From Flaviramulus sp. BrNp1-15 (GTDB lineage: Bacteria; Bacteroidota; Bacteroidia; Flavobacteriales; Flavobacteriaceae): a stretch of 64,000 nucleotides of DNA. The DNA is taken from assembly GCF_022259695.1 (NCBI RefSeq), contig NZ_CP092099.1, positions 1,782,471 to 1,846,470 on the forward strand, given 5' to 3'. Below, one piece after another: positions 51,136 through 59,722 of this stretch. The position numbers and the translations under genes are program-made. Position 1 is the first letter of the stretch, and every line of letters starts with the position of its first letter. The notes under the pieces are model-generated. The model had not been told where the DNA came from and made no database searches. It worked only from the letters and a program-made list of their open reading frames with translations.

Positions 51136-53052
51136 ATGTTTAAACAAGACCAGGAAATATTCAATATTCTGTTAGAAACTGTTTCTGAGGCTGTATTAAT
51201 TGTTGATAGCCATCAAGTTATAATGGAAGTTAATGTCTCTGCAGAACATATTTTCGGGTATTCAAAGAAGGAACTAATGGGTAGGGAGCTTAACTTACTT
51301 ATTCCTTCAAATTATCATAAAAGTCATTCCAAGTATTTTAAAAAATTTATTAAAAGAGGTAAGCGCCGAAAAATGGGTCAAGCCACAGATATTTATGCTT
51401 TAAAAAAAGATGGAGATATTTTTCCTGTTGAAGTAGAATTAAATCCTTTTAAAATCTATAACAAAATATATGTTATGGCATTGATAAAAGATATTTCTGA
51501 AAGAAAAGAGATAGAAAGAAACCTCATGCTTCGTACAAAAGCATTACAATCGGCAAATAATGGTATAGTTATTACCGATGCCCAAAAACACGACAACCCT
51601 ATTATATATTTCAATTCAGCTTTTCAAAACCTTACAGGATATTCAGATGCTGAAATACTTAATAATAACTGTAGGTTTTTACAGGGAACTGATAGAGATC
51701 AAAAACCGCTTGCAAAACTTAGAGAAGCCATAAAAAAAGGTGAGAGTTGTCAGGCAACATTGCGTAACTATAAAAAAGATGGTACTATGTTCTGGAACGA
51801 TTTATACATCTTTCCTATAGCTAATACTAGAGGTGTGGTTACAAATTTTATAGGTATACAAAATGATGTTACACTTAGAAAAAAAACTGAGGAAGAACGG
51901 CATCATTTAGCTTCTATTTTTGATGAATCATTAAATGAAATATATGTTTTCGATACAGAAACACTACAATTTATAAATGTTAACTATGGAGCACAAAGAA
52001 ATATTGGTTACACTCTAGATGAGCTAAAAACCATGACACCTCTTGACATTATATCTAACGAAAATGAAATTGAATTTAGAAACACAATTAATGTGCTGCT
52101 AAAAAATAATGTAAACAAAATAGAGTTCGAAACATTAAATAAGCGTAAAGATGGTACAGAATATCCTGTAGAAGTGCATTTGCAGCTATCTAACTTAAAC
52201 GAAAAGGCTGTTTTTGTTGCCATTATTTTAGATATTACAGAGCGAAAAAATTATACCAGCAAACTAGAAAATAAAGTTGAAGAAAGAACAAGACAACTTA
52301 AAATAGCACTTAGTAAAGAAAAAGAGCTAAACGAATTAAAAACCAACTTTTTATCACTAGTTTCTCACGAATTTAAAACGCCTTTAAGTGCCATATTAAC
52401 ATCTAGTCAATTACTCACTAAATATCAATTAACCGAGCAACAGGAAAAGCGAGATAAACATATTGAAACTATAACCAACAAAGTTCATTTTTTAAATAAT
52501 ATAATAAACGACTTTTTATCTGTAGAAAAACTGGAAACAGGTAAGGTTAATTATAAGTTCAATCATTTCAGGCTAAGTAAAGTGGTTAACGAGGTAGTGT
52601 ATAACGCTAATATGCTTTTAAAAGAAGGACAACAAATAAATTACCCAGAAAATATTGATGAGATTTCACTCTATCAAGATGAAAAAATTATTCAGTTAAT
52701 ATTTTCTAACTTAATACATAATGCTATAAAGTATTCTCCAGAGGGTTCTGCAATAGATTTACACGTTAAACATGATGCTAATTTTACTACCTTAACTATA
52801 AAAGATAATGGAATAGGTATTCCAGAAAAAGATCAAAAAAGCATTTTTGAGCGCTATTTTAGAGCAGAAAACGTATTGAATACCCAAGGCACAGGAATAG
52901 GATTAAATATAGCTAAAAACCATTTAGAAAACCTAGGCGGTACTATTAGTTTTCAAAGTAAAGAACATGAAGGAACCACTTTTGTGATATCATTTCCTAA
53001 TGTGGTAAATCATGAAGCTTTGGGAACAGAAATTTTATCTCACAAAAATTAA
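51136..53052 (+). CDS. PAS-LOV-PAS hybrid sensor histidine kinase
   Basis: Cytoplasmic 638-residue kinase. PAS1 (about 8-125) is FixL-like: LIPSNYHKSHSKYFKKF puts His64 where FixL has its heme-binding His, but the distal FixL Arg is Thr. PAS2 (about 135-250) is a LOV domain: NNCRFLQG with the photoactive Cys179, plus the FMN-contact residues Asn211, Asn221 and Gln242 (NYKKDGTMFWND, GIQND). PAS3 follows (about 258-372), then the HisKA phospho-His411 in SHEFKTP and the HATPase. It lies 36 bp before its response regulator. It could sense oxygen and blue light or redox; both cofactors are inference from motifs. Confidence 0.9.
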   Translation: MFKQDQEIFNILLETVSEAVLIVDSHQVIMEVNVSAEHIFGYSKKELMGRELNLLIPSNYHKSHSKYFKKFIKRGKRRKMGQATDIYALKKDGDIFPVEVELNPFKIYNKIYVMALIKDISERKEIERNLMLRTKALQSANNGIVITDAQKHDNPIIYFNSAFQNLTGYSDAEILNNNCRFLQGTDRDQKPLAKLREAIKKGESCQATLRNYKKDGTMFWNDLYIFPIANTRGVVTNFIGIQNDVTLRKKTEEERHHLASIFDESLNEIYVFDTETLQFINVNYGAQRNIGYTLDELKTMTPLDIISNENEIEFRNTINVLLKNNVNKIEFETLNKRKDGTEYPVEVHLQLSNLNEKAVFVAIILDITERKNYTSKLENKVEERTRQLKIALSKEKELNELKTNFLSLVSHEFKTPLSAILTSSQLLTKYQLTEQQEKRDKHIETITNKVHFLNNIINDFLSVEKLETGKVNYKFNHFRLSKVVNEVVYNANMLLKEGQQINYPENIDEISLYQDEKIIQLIFSNLIHNAIKYSPEGSAIDLHVKHDANFTTLTIKDNGIGIPEKDQKSIFERYFRAENVLNTQGTGIGLNIAKNHLENLGGTISFQSKEHEGTTFVISFPNVVNHEALGTEILSHKN

Positions 53053-53088
53053 ATGATTTTTTGTGTTAACTAAAAACAAATATCACAT

Positions 53089-54144
53089 ATGAAAACGGTT
53101 TTACTTATTGAAGATGATGTTGTTTTAAGAGAAAATACTGCAGAACTTTTGGAGTTGTCCGATTATAAAGTTTTAAAAGCTTCTAACGGAAAAATAGGAG
53201 TAGAACTTGCTAAAAATAAACTACCAGATATAATTATTTGCGATATAATGATGCCTGAGTTAGATGGTTATAGTGCGCTTCAAATCCTTTCAAAAAATAA
53301 GGCTACTAATCATATTCCGTTTATATTTTTATCTGCTAAAACAGAACGTAGTGATGTTAGAAAAGGCATGAACTTAGGTGCAGATGACTATATAACCAAA
53401 CCTTTTACAGAAGATGAACTTATTAGTGCGATTAGAAGTCGTTTAGCAAAAGTTTCTATTTTACAAGATTTAAAAAGTAAACAAAAAAAAGAAACTCTAC
53501 AAAATGATGAAGGTGAAATAAAAACACTCAACGATTTAAAAAACTTTTTTGATGATTATGGAGAGGAATTCACGTTTAAAAAAGAAAACGTTATTTACCA
53601 TGAAGGCGACCACTCTAATTACATATACTTAATAAATAAAGGAGCAGTAAAATGTTATAGAATTGACGAACAAGGTAAAGAACTTGTAACTGCTTTATAT
53701 AAGGAAGATGATTTATTTGGTTATACATCATTCACACAAAACACGCCTCATAAAGAAACTGCAACTGCTATTGCGAATACTAAACTATTAGGTATTTCTA
53801 TTATAGATTTTAATGATTTACTTAATAAAAACCATAAAGTTGTATTGGAGTTAATAGAATTACTAACAGATGATTTATCTGTAGTTAAAGAACAGCTCTT
53901 AGAAATGGCTTATGGAACCGTTAATAAAAAAACAGCATCTACCATTTTAAAATTTGCCGAAAGAATTAATCGTAAACCAGAAGATCCCATAAAGATTTCT
54001 AGAAACGATTTAGCTAGTGTTGCAGGTATTGCTACCGAAACATTAATTAGAGCATTAACCGAGTTTAAAAAACAAGGAATTATTAAAGCTGAAGGAAGAA
54101 ATATTAAAGTTGTAGATATTGAAAAATTAAAAAGTATCAGTTAG
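53089..54144 (+). CDS. Response regulator with receiver, cNMP-binding and Crp helix-turn-helix domains
   Basis: 351 residues. The receiver (about 1-120) has Glu8-Asp9-Asp10, phospho-Asp52, Ser82 and Lys104. A linker precedes a cNMP-binding-like barrel (about 150-250) and a Crp-type helix-turn-helix (about 280-345). The recognition helix reads ATETLIRALTEFKK: it keeps the Glu and Arg of FNR (ETISR) that read TGA-type half-sites, and has Ile in place of the Ser that FNR uses for the outer T. That fits the TGAY dyads here, which lack the FNR outer T. It is the likely activator of the regulon. Confidence 0.92.
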   Translation: MKTVLLIEDDVVLRENTAELLELSDYKVLKASNGKIGVELAKNKLPDIIICDIMMPELDGYSALQILSKNKATNHIPFIFLSAKTERSDVRKGMNLGADDYITKPFTEDELISAIRSRLAKVSILQDLKSKQKKETLQNDEGEIKTLNDLKNFFDDYGEEFTFKKENVIYHEGDHSNYIYLINKGAVKCYRIDEQGKELVTALYKEDDLFGYTSFTQNTPHKETATAIANTKLLGISIIDFNDLLNKNHKVVLELIELLTDDLSVVKEQLLEMAYGTVNKKTASTILKFAERINRKPEDPIKISRNDLASVAGIATETLIRALTEFKKQGIIKAEGRNIKVVDIEKLKSIS

Positions 54145-54165
54145 TTGTAATTCATTGTATCAAAA

Positions 54166-54208
54166 TGACATATATCATTTTATCAAAGGTATCTAATATA
54201 TAAATTAG
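54166..54208 (+). promoter_or_regulatory. Class II dyad promoter of the 54230 USP gene
   Basis: TGACATATATCA (54166-54177) followed by TTT, 20 nt and TAAATTAG (54201-54208). The predicted start is near 54213, 17 nt before the ATG. Confidence 0.7.
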
Positions 54209-54229
54209 TACGTGTAAAGATGCTGTTAG

Positions 54230-55078
54230 ATGAAAAATATATTACTACCCACAGACTTTTCAGAAAACTCGTGGAATGCAATTAAGTATGCTGTCAATTT
54301 TTTTGAAAAAGAAGCATGTAACTTCTACCTATTGCATGTAAACAGGATAGGTAACAACATTATGAACGGTTCTCCGTATATAGCTACAGAAGAGGTTTTA
54401 GAAGAAGTATATACAAAACCTGTAAAACAGCAAATACGTAAAGTTTTAAAACGTATTGCAAACCATTTTCCACCTAATAAGGAACACAGATTCTATTCTC
54501 TTTCCGATTACAATTTCTTTATTGAATCTATAAGAAAACATGTTGAAGAAAAAAACATAGACATTATTGTAATGGGCACAAAAGGCGCTTCTGGTTTAAA
54601 AAAAATTATAATGGGAAGTAATACTGGTGATGTCATAACAAAAGTAAAATGCACAACTTTAGCAGTACCAGAAGATGCCGAATTTGTTAAACTTAATGAA
54701 ATGGCTTTTCCAACAGATTTTTCTTTGAATTATGATATACAAATACTTCAACCACTTACAGATATTTTAGAACATTATGAAGCCATTTTAAGAATACTTC
54801 ATATTAGTAAAAAGAATACAGATTTAAACATTGAACAAAAAAGAAACAGAGAATTATTAGGAGATTATTTTAACGATAAAAAACATAGTTTTCATTATTT
54901 AACAAACAAAAAAGTAGAAGATGCTATACAATGTTTTGTTGAGAGTAGAGATATAAACATGATTTGTATGGTAGCGAAAAATCTAAATTATTTTCAGCAG
55001 ATTTTATTTCATTCAAAAATTGAAGAAATAAGTTACCATACCGAAATACCCTTTTTAGTGTTACACGAAAAAAATTAA
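54230..55078 (+). CDS. Tandem universal stress protein
   Basis: 282 residues with two Usp domains (about 1-142 and 150-280). The nucleotide-binding motif is intact in the first: VMGTKGASGLKKIIMGSNTG, Gly-x2-Gly-x9-Gly-Ser. Start MKNILLPTDFSENSWNA is nearly identical to the USP at 63327. It follows the kinase/regulator pair and is likely a regulon member. A small membrane gene follows 6 bp on. Confidence 0.95.
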   Translation: MKNILLPTDFSENSWNAIKYAVNFFEKEACNFYLLHVNRIGNNIMNGSPYIATEEVLEEVYTKPVKQQIRKVLKRIANHFPPNKEHRFYSLSDYNFFIESIRKHVEEKNIDIIVMGTKGASGLKKIIMGSNTGDVITKVKCTTLAVPEDAEFVKLNEMAFPTDFSLNYDIQILQPLTDILEHYEAILRILHISKKNTDLNIEQKRNRELLGDYFNDKKHSFHYLTNKKVEDAIQCFVESRDINMICMVAKNLNYFQQILFHSKIEEISYHTEIPFLVLHEKN

Positions 55079-55084
55079 AAAATT

Positions 55085-55471
55085 ATGGATAATTCAGTTT
55101 TTTTAGCAAAGTTTTGGGGTTGGTATCTTATTATATTCTTTTTAATATTAAGTTTTAATCCAAAACGTATAAAGCAAATTTTTACTGATTTAAAAGATGA
55201 AAAATTTCTTATTATAACTTCTTTTATGGCTATAATAGTAGGGTTGTTAAATATTTTATTTCATAATATTTGGGAACCAAACTGGAAACTTATTATAACA
55301 TCTATAGGGTGGATTTCTCTTTTTATAGGATTGTCCCTATTTATTTTTCCAAAACGAACTGTAGTCGTATTAGAGTTTATTAATATAAAATTAGTGCAAC
55401 TTATTTATACGTTATTGTTTTTTACAGGTGTGTTTTTATTGAATATAGCATATGGAATAATACCAGTATAG
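55085..55471 (+). CDS. Small four-helix membrane protein
   Basis: 128 residues with four hydrophobic segments (about 8-24, 36-58, 70-86, 98-122) and short charged loops. No family recognised. It begins 6 bp after the USP stop, so it is probably co-transcribed under the same dyad. Confidence 0.7.
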   Translation: MDNSVFLAKFWGWYLIIFFLILSFNPKRIKQIFTDLKDEKFLIITSFMAIIVGLLNILFHNIWEPNWKLIITSIGWISLFIGLSLFIFPKRTVVVLEFINIKLVQLIYTLLFFTGVFLLNIAYGIIPV

Positions 55472-55482
55472 TTTTTCTAAAC

Positions 55483-55525
55483 TGATATATATCATTGTCT
55501 ATTTGGTTATCACAAAGTATATTAG
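55483..55525 (+). promoter_or_regulatory. Class II dyad promoter facing the non-coding repeat region
   Basis: The perfect dyad TGATATATATCA (55483-55494) has CTGAT...ATCATTG flanks pointing to the plus strand; the -7 box TATATTAG (55518-55525) is exactly 20 nt on. The predicted start near 55530 lies before the repeats, with no protein gene downstream until the convergent upp. Confidence 0.7.
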
Positions 55526-55560
55526 CATCATAATTAAAAAGTTCTTTTACATAGTTTAAA

Positions 55561-55741
55561 AAATATAGGTGTTGTTATCGCAAGATGATGATGCCGAAAC
55601 AAAGTGTTTGAAGCTATTGTTTAACTAGAAAACCCAGATGTTGTTTTTAGTAATAAAGATGATATCGTAGAAAACCGAAAGTTAGATTATGACATTAGAT
55701 ACTTTGGAGAAACAGGAAGTTTCGACTTCCTGTTTCTTATA
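55561..55741 (+). repeat. 181-bp tandem repeat, copy A
   Basis: Direct repeat with copy B at an exact offset of 181 bp and no insertion or deletion. Copies differ by scattered substitutions. It ends in the hairpin GAAACAGGAAGT-TTCG-ACTTCCTGTTTC (55709-55736), a 12-bp stem with a UUCG loop. Confidence 0.85.
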
Positions 55742-55922
55742 AAATATAGGTATTGTTATTGCAAGATGATGATACCAAAACAAAGTGTTTGAAGATATTA
55801 TTTGACTAGAAAACTTCAATGTTGTTTTTAGAAATAAAGATGATGTTGTAGAGAACTGAAAGTTAGATGATGAAATTAGATACTTTGGAGAAACAGGAAG
55901 TTTCGACTTCCTGTTTCTTATA
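55742..55922 (+). repeat. 181-bp tandem repeat, copy B
   Basis: Second copy, with the identical hairpin at 55890-55917. Substitutions relative to copy A include changes in the middle region but not in the hairpin, so the hairpin seems the conserved part. An open frame crossing copy A is broken by a stop here. Confidence 0.85.
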
Positions 55923-56095
55923 AAAATTATCAGAGTTTTATATTGAAGAATATTTGACACTGAGATGAAATGTTTGAAGGTATTATCACAAGATTTAATA
56001 TGGCTTTCAATAGGGATATTAATGATTAGAAAAGGTTAGTTAGTAAAATCAAGCATTTCAAAAAGGAAACAGGAAGTTTACGCTTCCTGTTTCTT
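55923..56095 (+). repeat. Degenerate third copy of the tandem repeat
   Basis: Only blocks are recognisable (AAATGTTTGAAGGTATTAT and the end). The hairpin at 56066-56093 keeps the stem GAAACAGGAAG but has the loop TTTACG. This suggests older divergence of the unit with hairpin preservation. Confidence 0.65.
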
Positions 56096-56152
56096 GCTTA
56101 TCAAGTGAATAGGGTGGCTATTAATCAATTCACTTAATTTAATAATGTGATG

Positions 56153-56186
56153 AAAAAGGGAATACTTTTAAAGTATTCCCTTTTTT
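56153..56186. terminator. Terminator downstream of upp
   Basis: AAAAAGGGAATACTTT pairs with AAAGTATTCCCTTTTT around a minimal loop, T runs on both sides. It is 20 bp past the upp stop on the minus strand and can also stop plus-strand RNA from the repeats. A weaker inverted repeat (AAGTGAAT/ATTCACTT, 56103-56135) lies just before. Confidence 0.85.
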
Positions 56187-56205
56187 GTTAGTAATTTCTT
56201 GACGC

Positions 56206-56886
56206 TTAGTCTTTTTGTTTTTCAAGTTTTAAACCAAACGATAAATCTCCTGCATCACCTAGCCCCGGAACTATGTAAGATTTATGGTTTAATTCATCAT
56301 CAATTGTAGCAATCCAAAGTTGAGTGTTTTTGGGAAAAACGGCGTTTACATAATCTACACCAGGTTTAGAACCTATTACCGATACTATATGAATTTCTTT
56401 AGGTTTTCCGTGCTTCTTTAAAGCATTGTAAACATTTTCTAATGTTTTACCTGAAGCTAACATGGGGTCTATAAGTATAAGTATTTTATCATCTAAATTT
56501 GGAGCTGCCAGATATTCAACAACTATATTTAAAACATCATCGTTACTGTTATGATTAGAAAAATGCTGTCGGTAAGCCGAAATAAATCCATTTTCAGAAT
56601 CATCAAAAAAATTGAGCATGCCTTGGTGTAGCGGTAAACCTGCTCTTAAAACAGAACAAAGTACTAACTTATCTTTCGGTAAATTTACATTTTTTGTTCC
56701 CAGCGGTGTTGTAATAGTTTTATTCTTGTAAGCTAAAGTTTTACTTAATTCGTAACCTATAATTTCTCCAGTACGTTCTATATTCTTTCTAAAACGCATC
56801 ATATCTCTTTGAATAGTAACATCTCTTAATTCGGCTATAAACCGATTTAAAACAGAGTTTTTATTACTAAAATCGTGTACAATCAT
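56206..56886 (-). CDS. upp: Uracil phosphoribosyltransferase
   Basis: The 226-residue enzyme makes UMP from uracil and PRPP. The PRPP motif ILIDPMLASGKTL and the uracil-binding end YIVPGLGDAGDLSFG are typical. It is the last gene behind the MBL-SQR pair (6-bp gap to SQR), an odd partner for sulfur oxidation. Confidence 0.95.
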   Translation of the reverse strand: MIVHDFSNKNSVLNRFIAELRDVTIQRDMMRFRKNIERTGEIIGYELSKTLAYKNKTITTPLGTKNVNLPKDKLVLCSVLRAGLPLHQGMLNFFDDSENGFISAYRQHFSNHNSNDDVLNIVVEYLAAPNLDDKILILIDPMLASGKTLENVYNALKKHGKPKEIHIVSVIGSKPGVDYVNAVFPKNTQLWIATIDDELNHKSYIVPGLGDAGDLSFGLKLEKQKD

Positions 56887-56892
56887 GTTTTA

Positions 56893-58143
56893 CTATATTT
56901 CTATACCTTTTAATAATTTGTTCCAATATAAATAGGGGAGAATGTATTTTTTTAACACCCATAGCCGCCAATGTTCTTGTGAAGAATCTTTAATAAAAAG
57001 TCTTTTCATTAACTTAGGGTCTGGAGTAAAATTTTTGTCATAATCAAACTCTGCCAATACCATTTTGCCATAACCAGTAATAAATGGGCAAGAAGAATAT
57101 CCGTTGTAAGTTTTGTTACTTAATTTTTTTAATTCAATCAAATTGATGAGGTTATAAACCACTACAGGCGCTTGTTTGCGTATTGCAGCACCTGTTTTAG
57201 AAGTTGGTAAATTACTAACATCACCAAGACTAAAAATGTTCGGGTATTTTCTGTGTTGTAATGTATATGGATCTATATCAACCCATTTACTATTATCTAC
57301 TAGTGGTGAGTTTTTTATAAAATCTGGAGCTGTATTAGGAGGTACTAAATGGAGCATATCATATTTAATACCTACTAATTTATCTTTATCATGAAGCTCA
57401 ACTTCTGTTGGGTTCATTTCTTTAAAACCTTCGGTAACTTTAAACCAAGCAATTTGATTTTTACTGTCTATTTTTTTTAATTCATGCTCAAACTTCACAT
57501 TAATGCCTCTTCTGTTTACAATCTTTTTAAGTGTTTCAGTTATTTCTGTTACAGAAAAAAGCGCATCTCCAGAGGTTGCAAAAACTACTTTTGTTTTATC
57601 TTTTAAATTATGCTTTTTAAAATAATCATCGGCTAAATACATTATTTTTTGTGGTGCACCTCCACATTTGTAAGGTTTTGGTGGTTGCGTAAATAATGCT
57701 GTTCCTCCTTTAAAGTTTTTAATAACTTGCCAGGTGTGATTTGGATTTGTATAATTACTACACACCACACCTTTATCTATAGCATTGGGTAAACCCGCTA
57801 CCAAACTGGTGTCTAATTTCAAACCTGGACAAACAATTAAATAATCATAACTGTAATTTTTAAATGAACCTGTAATAACAATATTATTTTCAGGATCGAA
57901 AGAAACTACACTATCTCTTATCCATTTGGCATTTTTAGGTATAACCGATACCATTGGTCGTTTTGTGCGATTGTAATTAAAACTTCCTGCTCCAACTAAT
58001 GTCCATGCAGGTTGATACCAATGAGTATCTGATGGTTCTATGATTGCCACATCAAGCAACGGACTTTTTTTTAGTAATAAACTAGCAGTCATTATGCCTG
58101 CAGTTCCACCACCTACAATTATTATTTGATGATGTGTTTTCAT
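56893..58143 (-). CDS. Sulfide:quinone oxidoreductase, type II (SQOR-like)
   Basis: 416-residue FAD enzyme close to mitochondrial SQOR. GGGTAG (11-16) binds FAD. TQPPKPYKCGGAPQKIMYL gives Cys160 and SSCPFITGYGKMVLAEFDY gives Cys352, matching the two redox cysteines of human SQOR, which form the trisulfide. LGDVSNLPTSKTGAA is the second FAD motif. It passes sulfide sulfur to an acceptor, making a persulfide that the upstream MBL-rhodanese protein can oxidise. It follows that gene by 19 bp. Confidence 0.94.
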   Translation of the reverse strand: MKTHHQIIIVGGGTAGIMTASLLLKKSPLLDVAIIEPSDTHWYQPAWTLVGAGSFNYNRTKRPMVSVIPKNAKWIRDSVVSFDPENNIVITGSFKNYSYDYLIVCPGLKLDTSLVAGLPNAIDKGVVCSNYTNPNHTWQVIKNFKGGTALFTQPPKPYKCGGAPQKIMYLADDYFKKHNLKDKTKVVFATSGDALFSVTEITETLKKIVNRRGINVKFEHELKKIDSKNQIAWFKVTEGFKEMNPTEVELHDKDKLVGIKYDMLHLVPPNTAPDFIKNSPLVDNSKWVDIDPYTLQHRKYPNIFSLGDVSNLPTSKTGAAIRKQAPVVVYNLINLIELKKLSNKTYNGYSSCPFITGYGKMVLAEFDYDKNFTPDPKLMKRLFIKDSSQEHWRLWVLKKYILPYLYWNKLLKGIEI

Positions 58144-58162
58144 AATATTTATTTTAAAACAA

Positions 58163-59584
58163 TCAGAGCAGTGTAGTTGGCTCTTTGTATGCTGATATTT
58201 TAAATTTACCTGTTTCTTTTATGTCCTTCATGCCGCCTTTTATATCAATTAAATTTTCAAAACCCTTAGTTTTTAAAATTGAAGTAAATACCATAGAACG
58301 GTAACCACTTCTGCAATGCACATAATACGTTTTGTTTTTATCCAACTTTTTAATACTATCTTTAATATAATCTAAAGGTGCATTTATAGCATTTAAAATA
58401 TGCTCGCTATTATACTCACTAGCTCTACGCACATCTAAAATATTTACTTCTTCTTGTTTTTGTATGGTTGCTAAATCTTCAGCAGAAATAGATGTAATCA
58501 TTTCTAGATCTTTTCCAGCTTTTTTCCAAGTTTCTATACCGCCTTTTAAGTATCCTAAAGTATTATCAAAACCAATTCTAGCCAGACGTGTAGTTACTTC
58601 TTCTTCTAAACCTTTATTAGAAATAAATAAAATAGGTGTTTTAATATCGACAATAGTTGTTCCTACCCAATTAGCAAAACTACCATCTATACCAATGTTA
58701 TAAGAACCAGGTATGAATCCTTTACAAAATGATTGAGCATCTCTGGTATCAATTATAACAGGGTTTTTCTCTTTAATAGCTTTTTCAAAATCATTTATAT
58801 TCAATGGGGTAGTTCCTTTTTTAAGTATGTAATCTAAACTTTCGTATCCTTGTATATTCATTAAAACATTTTGAGGGAAGTAACCAGGAGGCGGTGTAAG
58901 TCCAGTTAAAATAGCATCAATAAATTCTTCTTTATCCATATCTGCTCTTAAAGCATAATTTGTAATTTTTTGATGCCCTAAAGTATCGGTTGTTTCATCA
59001 CTCATTTTTTTACCACAAGCGCTTCCTGCACCATGACCAGGATAAACAATAACATCATCTGGTAATGGCATGATCTTATTTCTAAGAGAATCGAATAAAT
59101 GTGCTGCTAATTTTTCCTGAGTAAGTTCTGCAATTACTTTTTGAGCCAAATCTGGTCTTCCAACATCGCCTATAAATAAAGTATCTCCTGTAAACAATGA
59201 GGTTTCTTTACCATTTTCATCTATCATTAAATAGCAACTACTTTCCATAGTGTGTCCTGGAGTATGTAATATCTTAATTTTTGCATTTCCCAGTTTAAAT
59301 TCTTGCCCGTCTTTACCAACAATAAAATCGAAACCTGTTTTCATAGTTGTAGGCCCATATACAATATCTGCACCTGTTTTTTTTGCCAAATCAATATGAC
59401 CCGAAACAAAATCTGCATGAAAATGTGTTTCAAAAACATATATAATTTTAGCATTCCTATTTTTTGCCATATCTATATATTGATCGACTTCACGAAGTGG
59501 GTCTATAATAGCTGCCTCACCATTACTTTCAATATAATATGCACCTTGGGCTAAACACCCGGTATAAATTTGTTCTACTTTCAT
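58163..59584 (-). CDS. MBL-fold persulfide dioxygenase fused to two rhodanese domains (CstB-like)
   Basis: 473 residues. MBL domain (1-about 245): His54, His56, Asp58 in HFHADF, HTPGHT and the FTGDTLF motif. Rhodanese 1 (about 260-355) has no active-site Cys (FISNKGLEEE). Rhodanese 2 (about 370-465) has Cys424 in CRSGYRS. This is the CstB layout that oxidises persulfides and produces thiosulfate. It heads the MBL-SQR-upp operon, with its own perfect dyad. A paralogue starts the window (1-228). Confidence 0.95.
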   Translation of the reverse strand: MKVEQIYTGCLAQGAYYIESNGEAAIIDPLREVDQYIDMAKNRNAKIIYVFETHFHADFVSGHIDLAKKTGADIVYGPTTMKTGFDFIVGKDGQEFKLGNAKIKILHTPGHTMESSCYLMIDENGKETSLFTGDTLFIGDVGRPDLAQKVIAELTQEKLAAHLFDSLRNKIMPLPDDVIVYPGHGAGSACGKKMSDETTDTLGHQKITNYALRADMDKEEFIDAILTGLTPPPGYFPQNVLMNIQGYESLDYILKKGTTPLNINDFEKAIKEKNPVIIDTRDAQSFCKGFIPGSYNIGIDGSFANWVGTTIVDIKTPILFISNKGLEEEVTTRLARIGFDNTLGYLKGGIETWKKAGKDLEMITSISAEDLATIQKQEEVNILDVRRASEYNSEHILNAINAPLDYIKDSIKKLDKNKTYYVHCRSGYRSMVFTSILKTKGFENLIDIKGGMKDIKETGKFKISAYKEPTTLL

Positions 59585-59631
59585 GATTTTTTTGAGTTTT
59601 TACTAAAATGTTTTCAATGATTAAACCATTT

Positions 59632-59674
59632 TAAAACTATTTAAATGAAGCAGTTTAAGCAATGATATTTATCA
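59632..59674 (-). promoter_or_regulatory. Class II dyad promoter of the CstB-like/SQR/upp operon
   Basis: The perfect dyad TGATATTTATCA (59663-59674) reads CTGAT-AAAT-ATCA-TTG in gene orientation; the -7 box TAGTTTTA (59632-59639) is at 20 nt, so transcription starts near 59627, about 43 nt before the ATG. Confidence 0.72.
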
Positions 59675-59722
59675 GTTTGAAACTGAGTTGCTTATTTTGA
59701 TTTTAAATTAAAAATGAAGAGT

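Larger units (their letters stand above)
55530..56095 (+). ncRNA. Candidate regulon-controlled non-coding RNA over the tandem repeats
   Basis: Three consecutive units each end in a GAAACAGGAAG...CTTCCTGTTTC hairpin. No plus-strand ORF of useful size spans them; only tiny reading frames occur. The promoter at 55483 should transcribe them. RNAs of about 200, 390 and 560 nt could result if each hairpin stops transcription. Hypothesis from promoter and structure. Confidence 0.5.

Noticed and set aside
55561-55922. Pseudogene of a protein (a frame around LENPDVVFSNKDD crosses copy A)
   Set aside because: The frame has stops before and after, is broken in copy B, and the substitutions do not favour synonymous positions; the hairpin is the preserved part.
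55682-55960. Minus-strand 92-codon open frame across the tandem repeats
   Set aside because: It runs antisense to the predicted promoter, is rich in Ser, Phe and Ile as expected by chance in this DNA, and reads the repeats and hairpins rather than showing a protein pattern.
55561-56095. CRISPR array or integron attC cassette array
   Set aside because: Units are 181 bp with near-identical full length, no short repeat/unique-spacer pattern, no cas genes and no integrase nearby.
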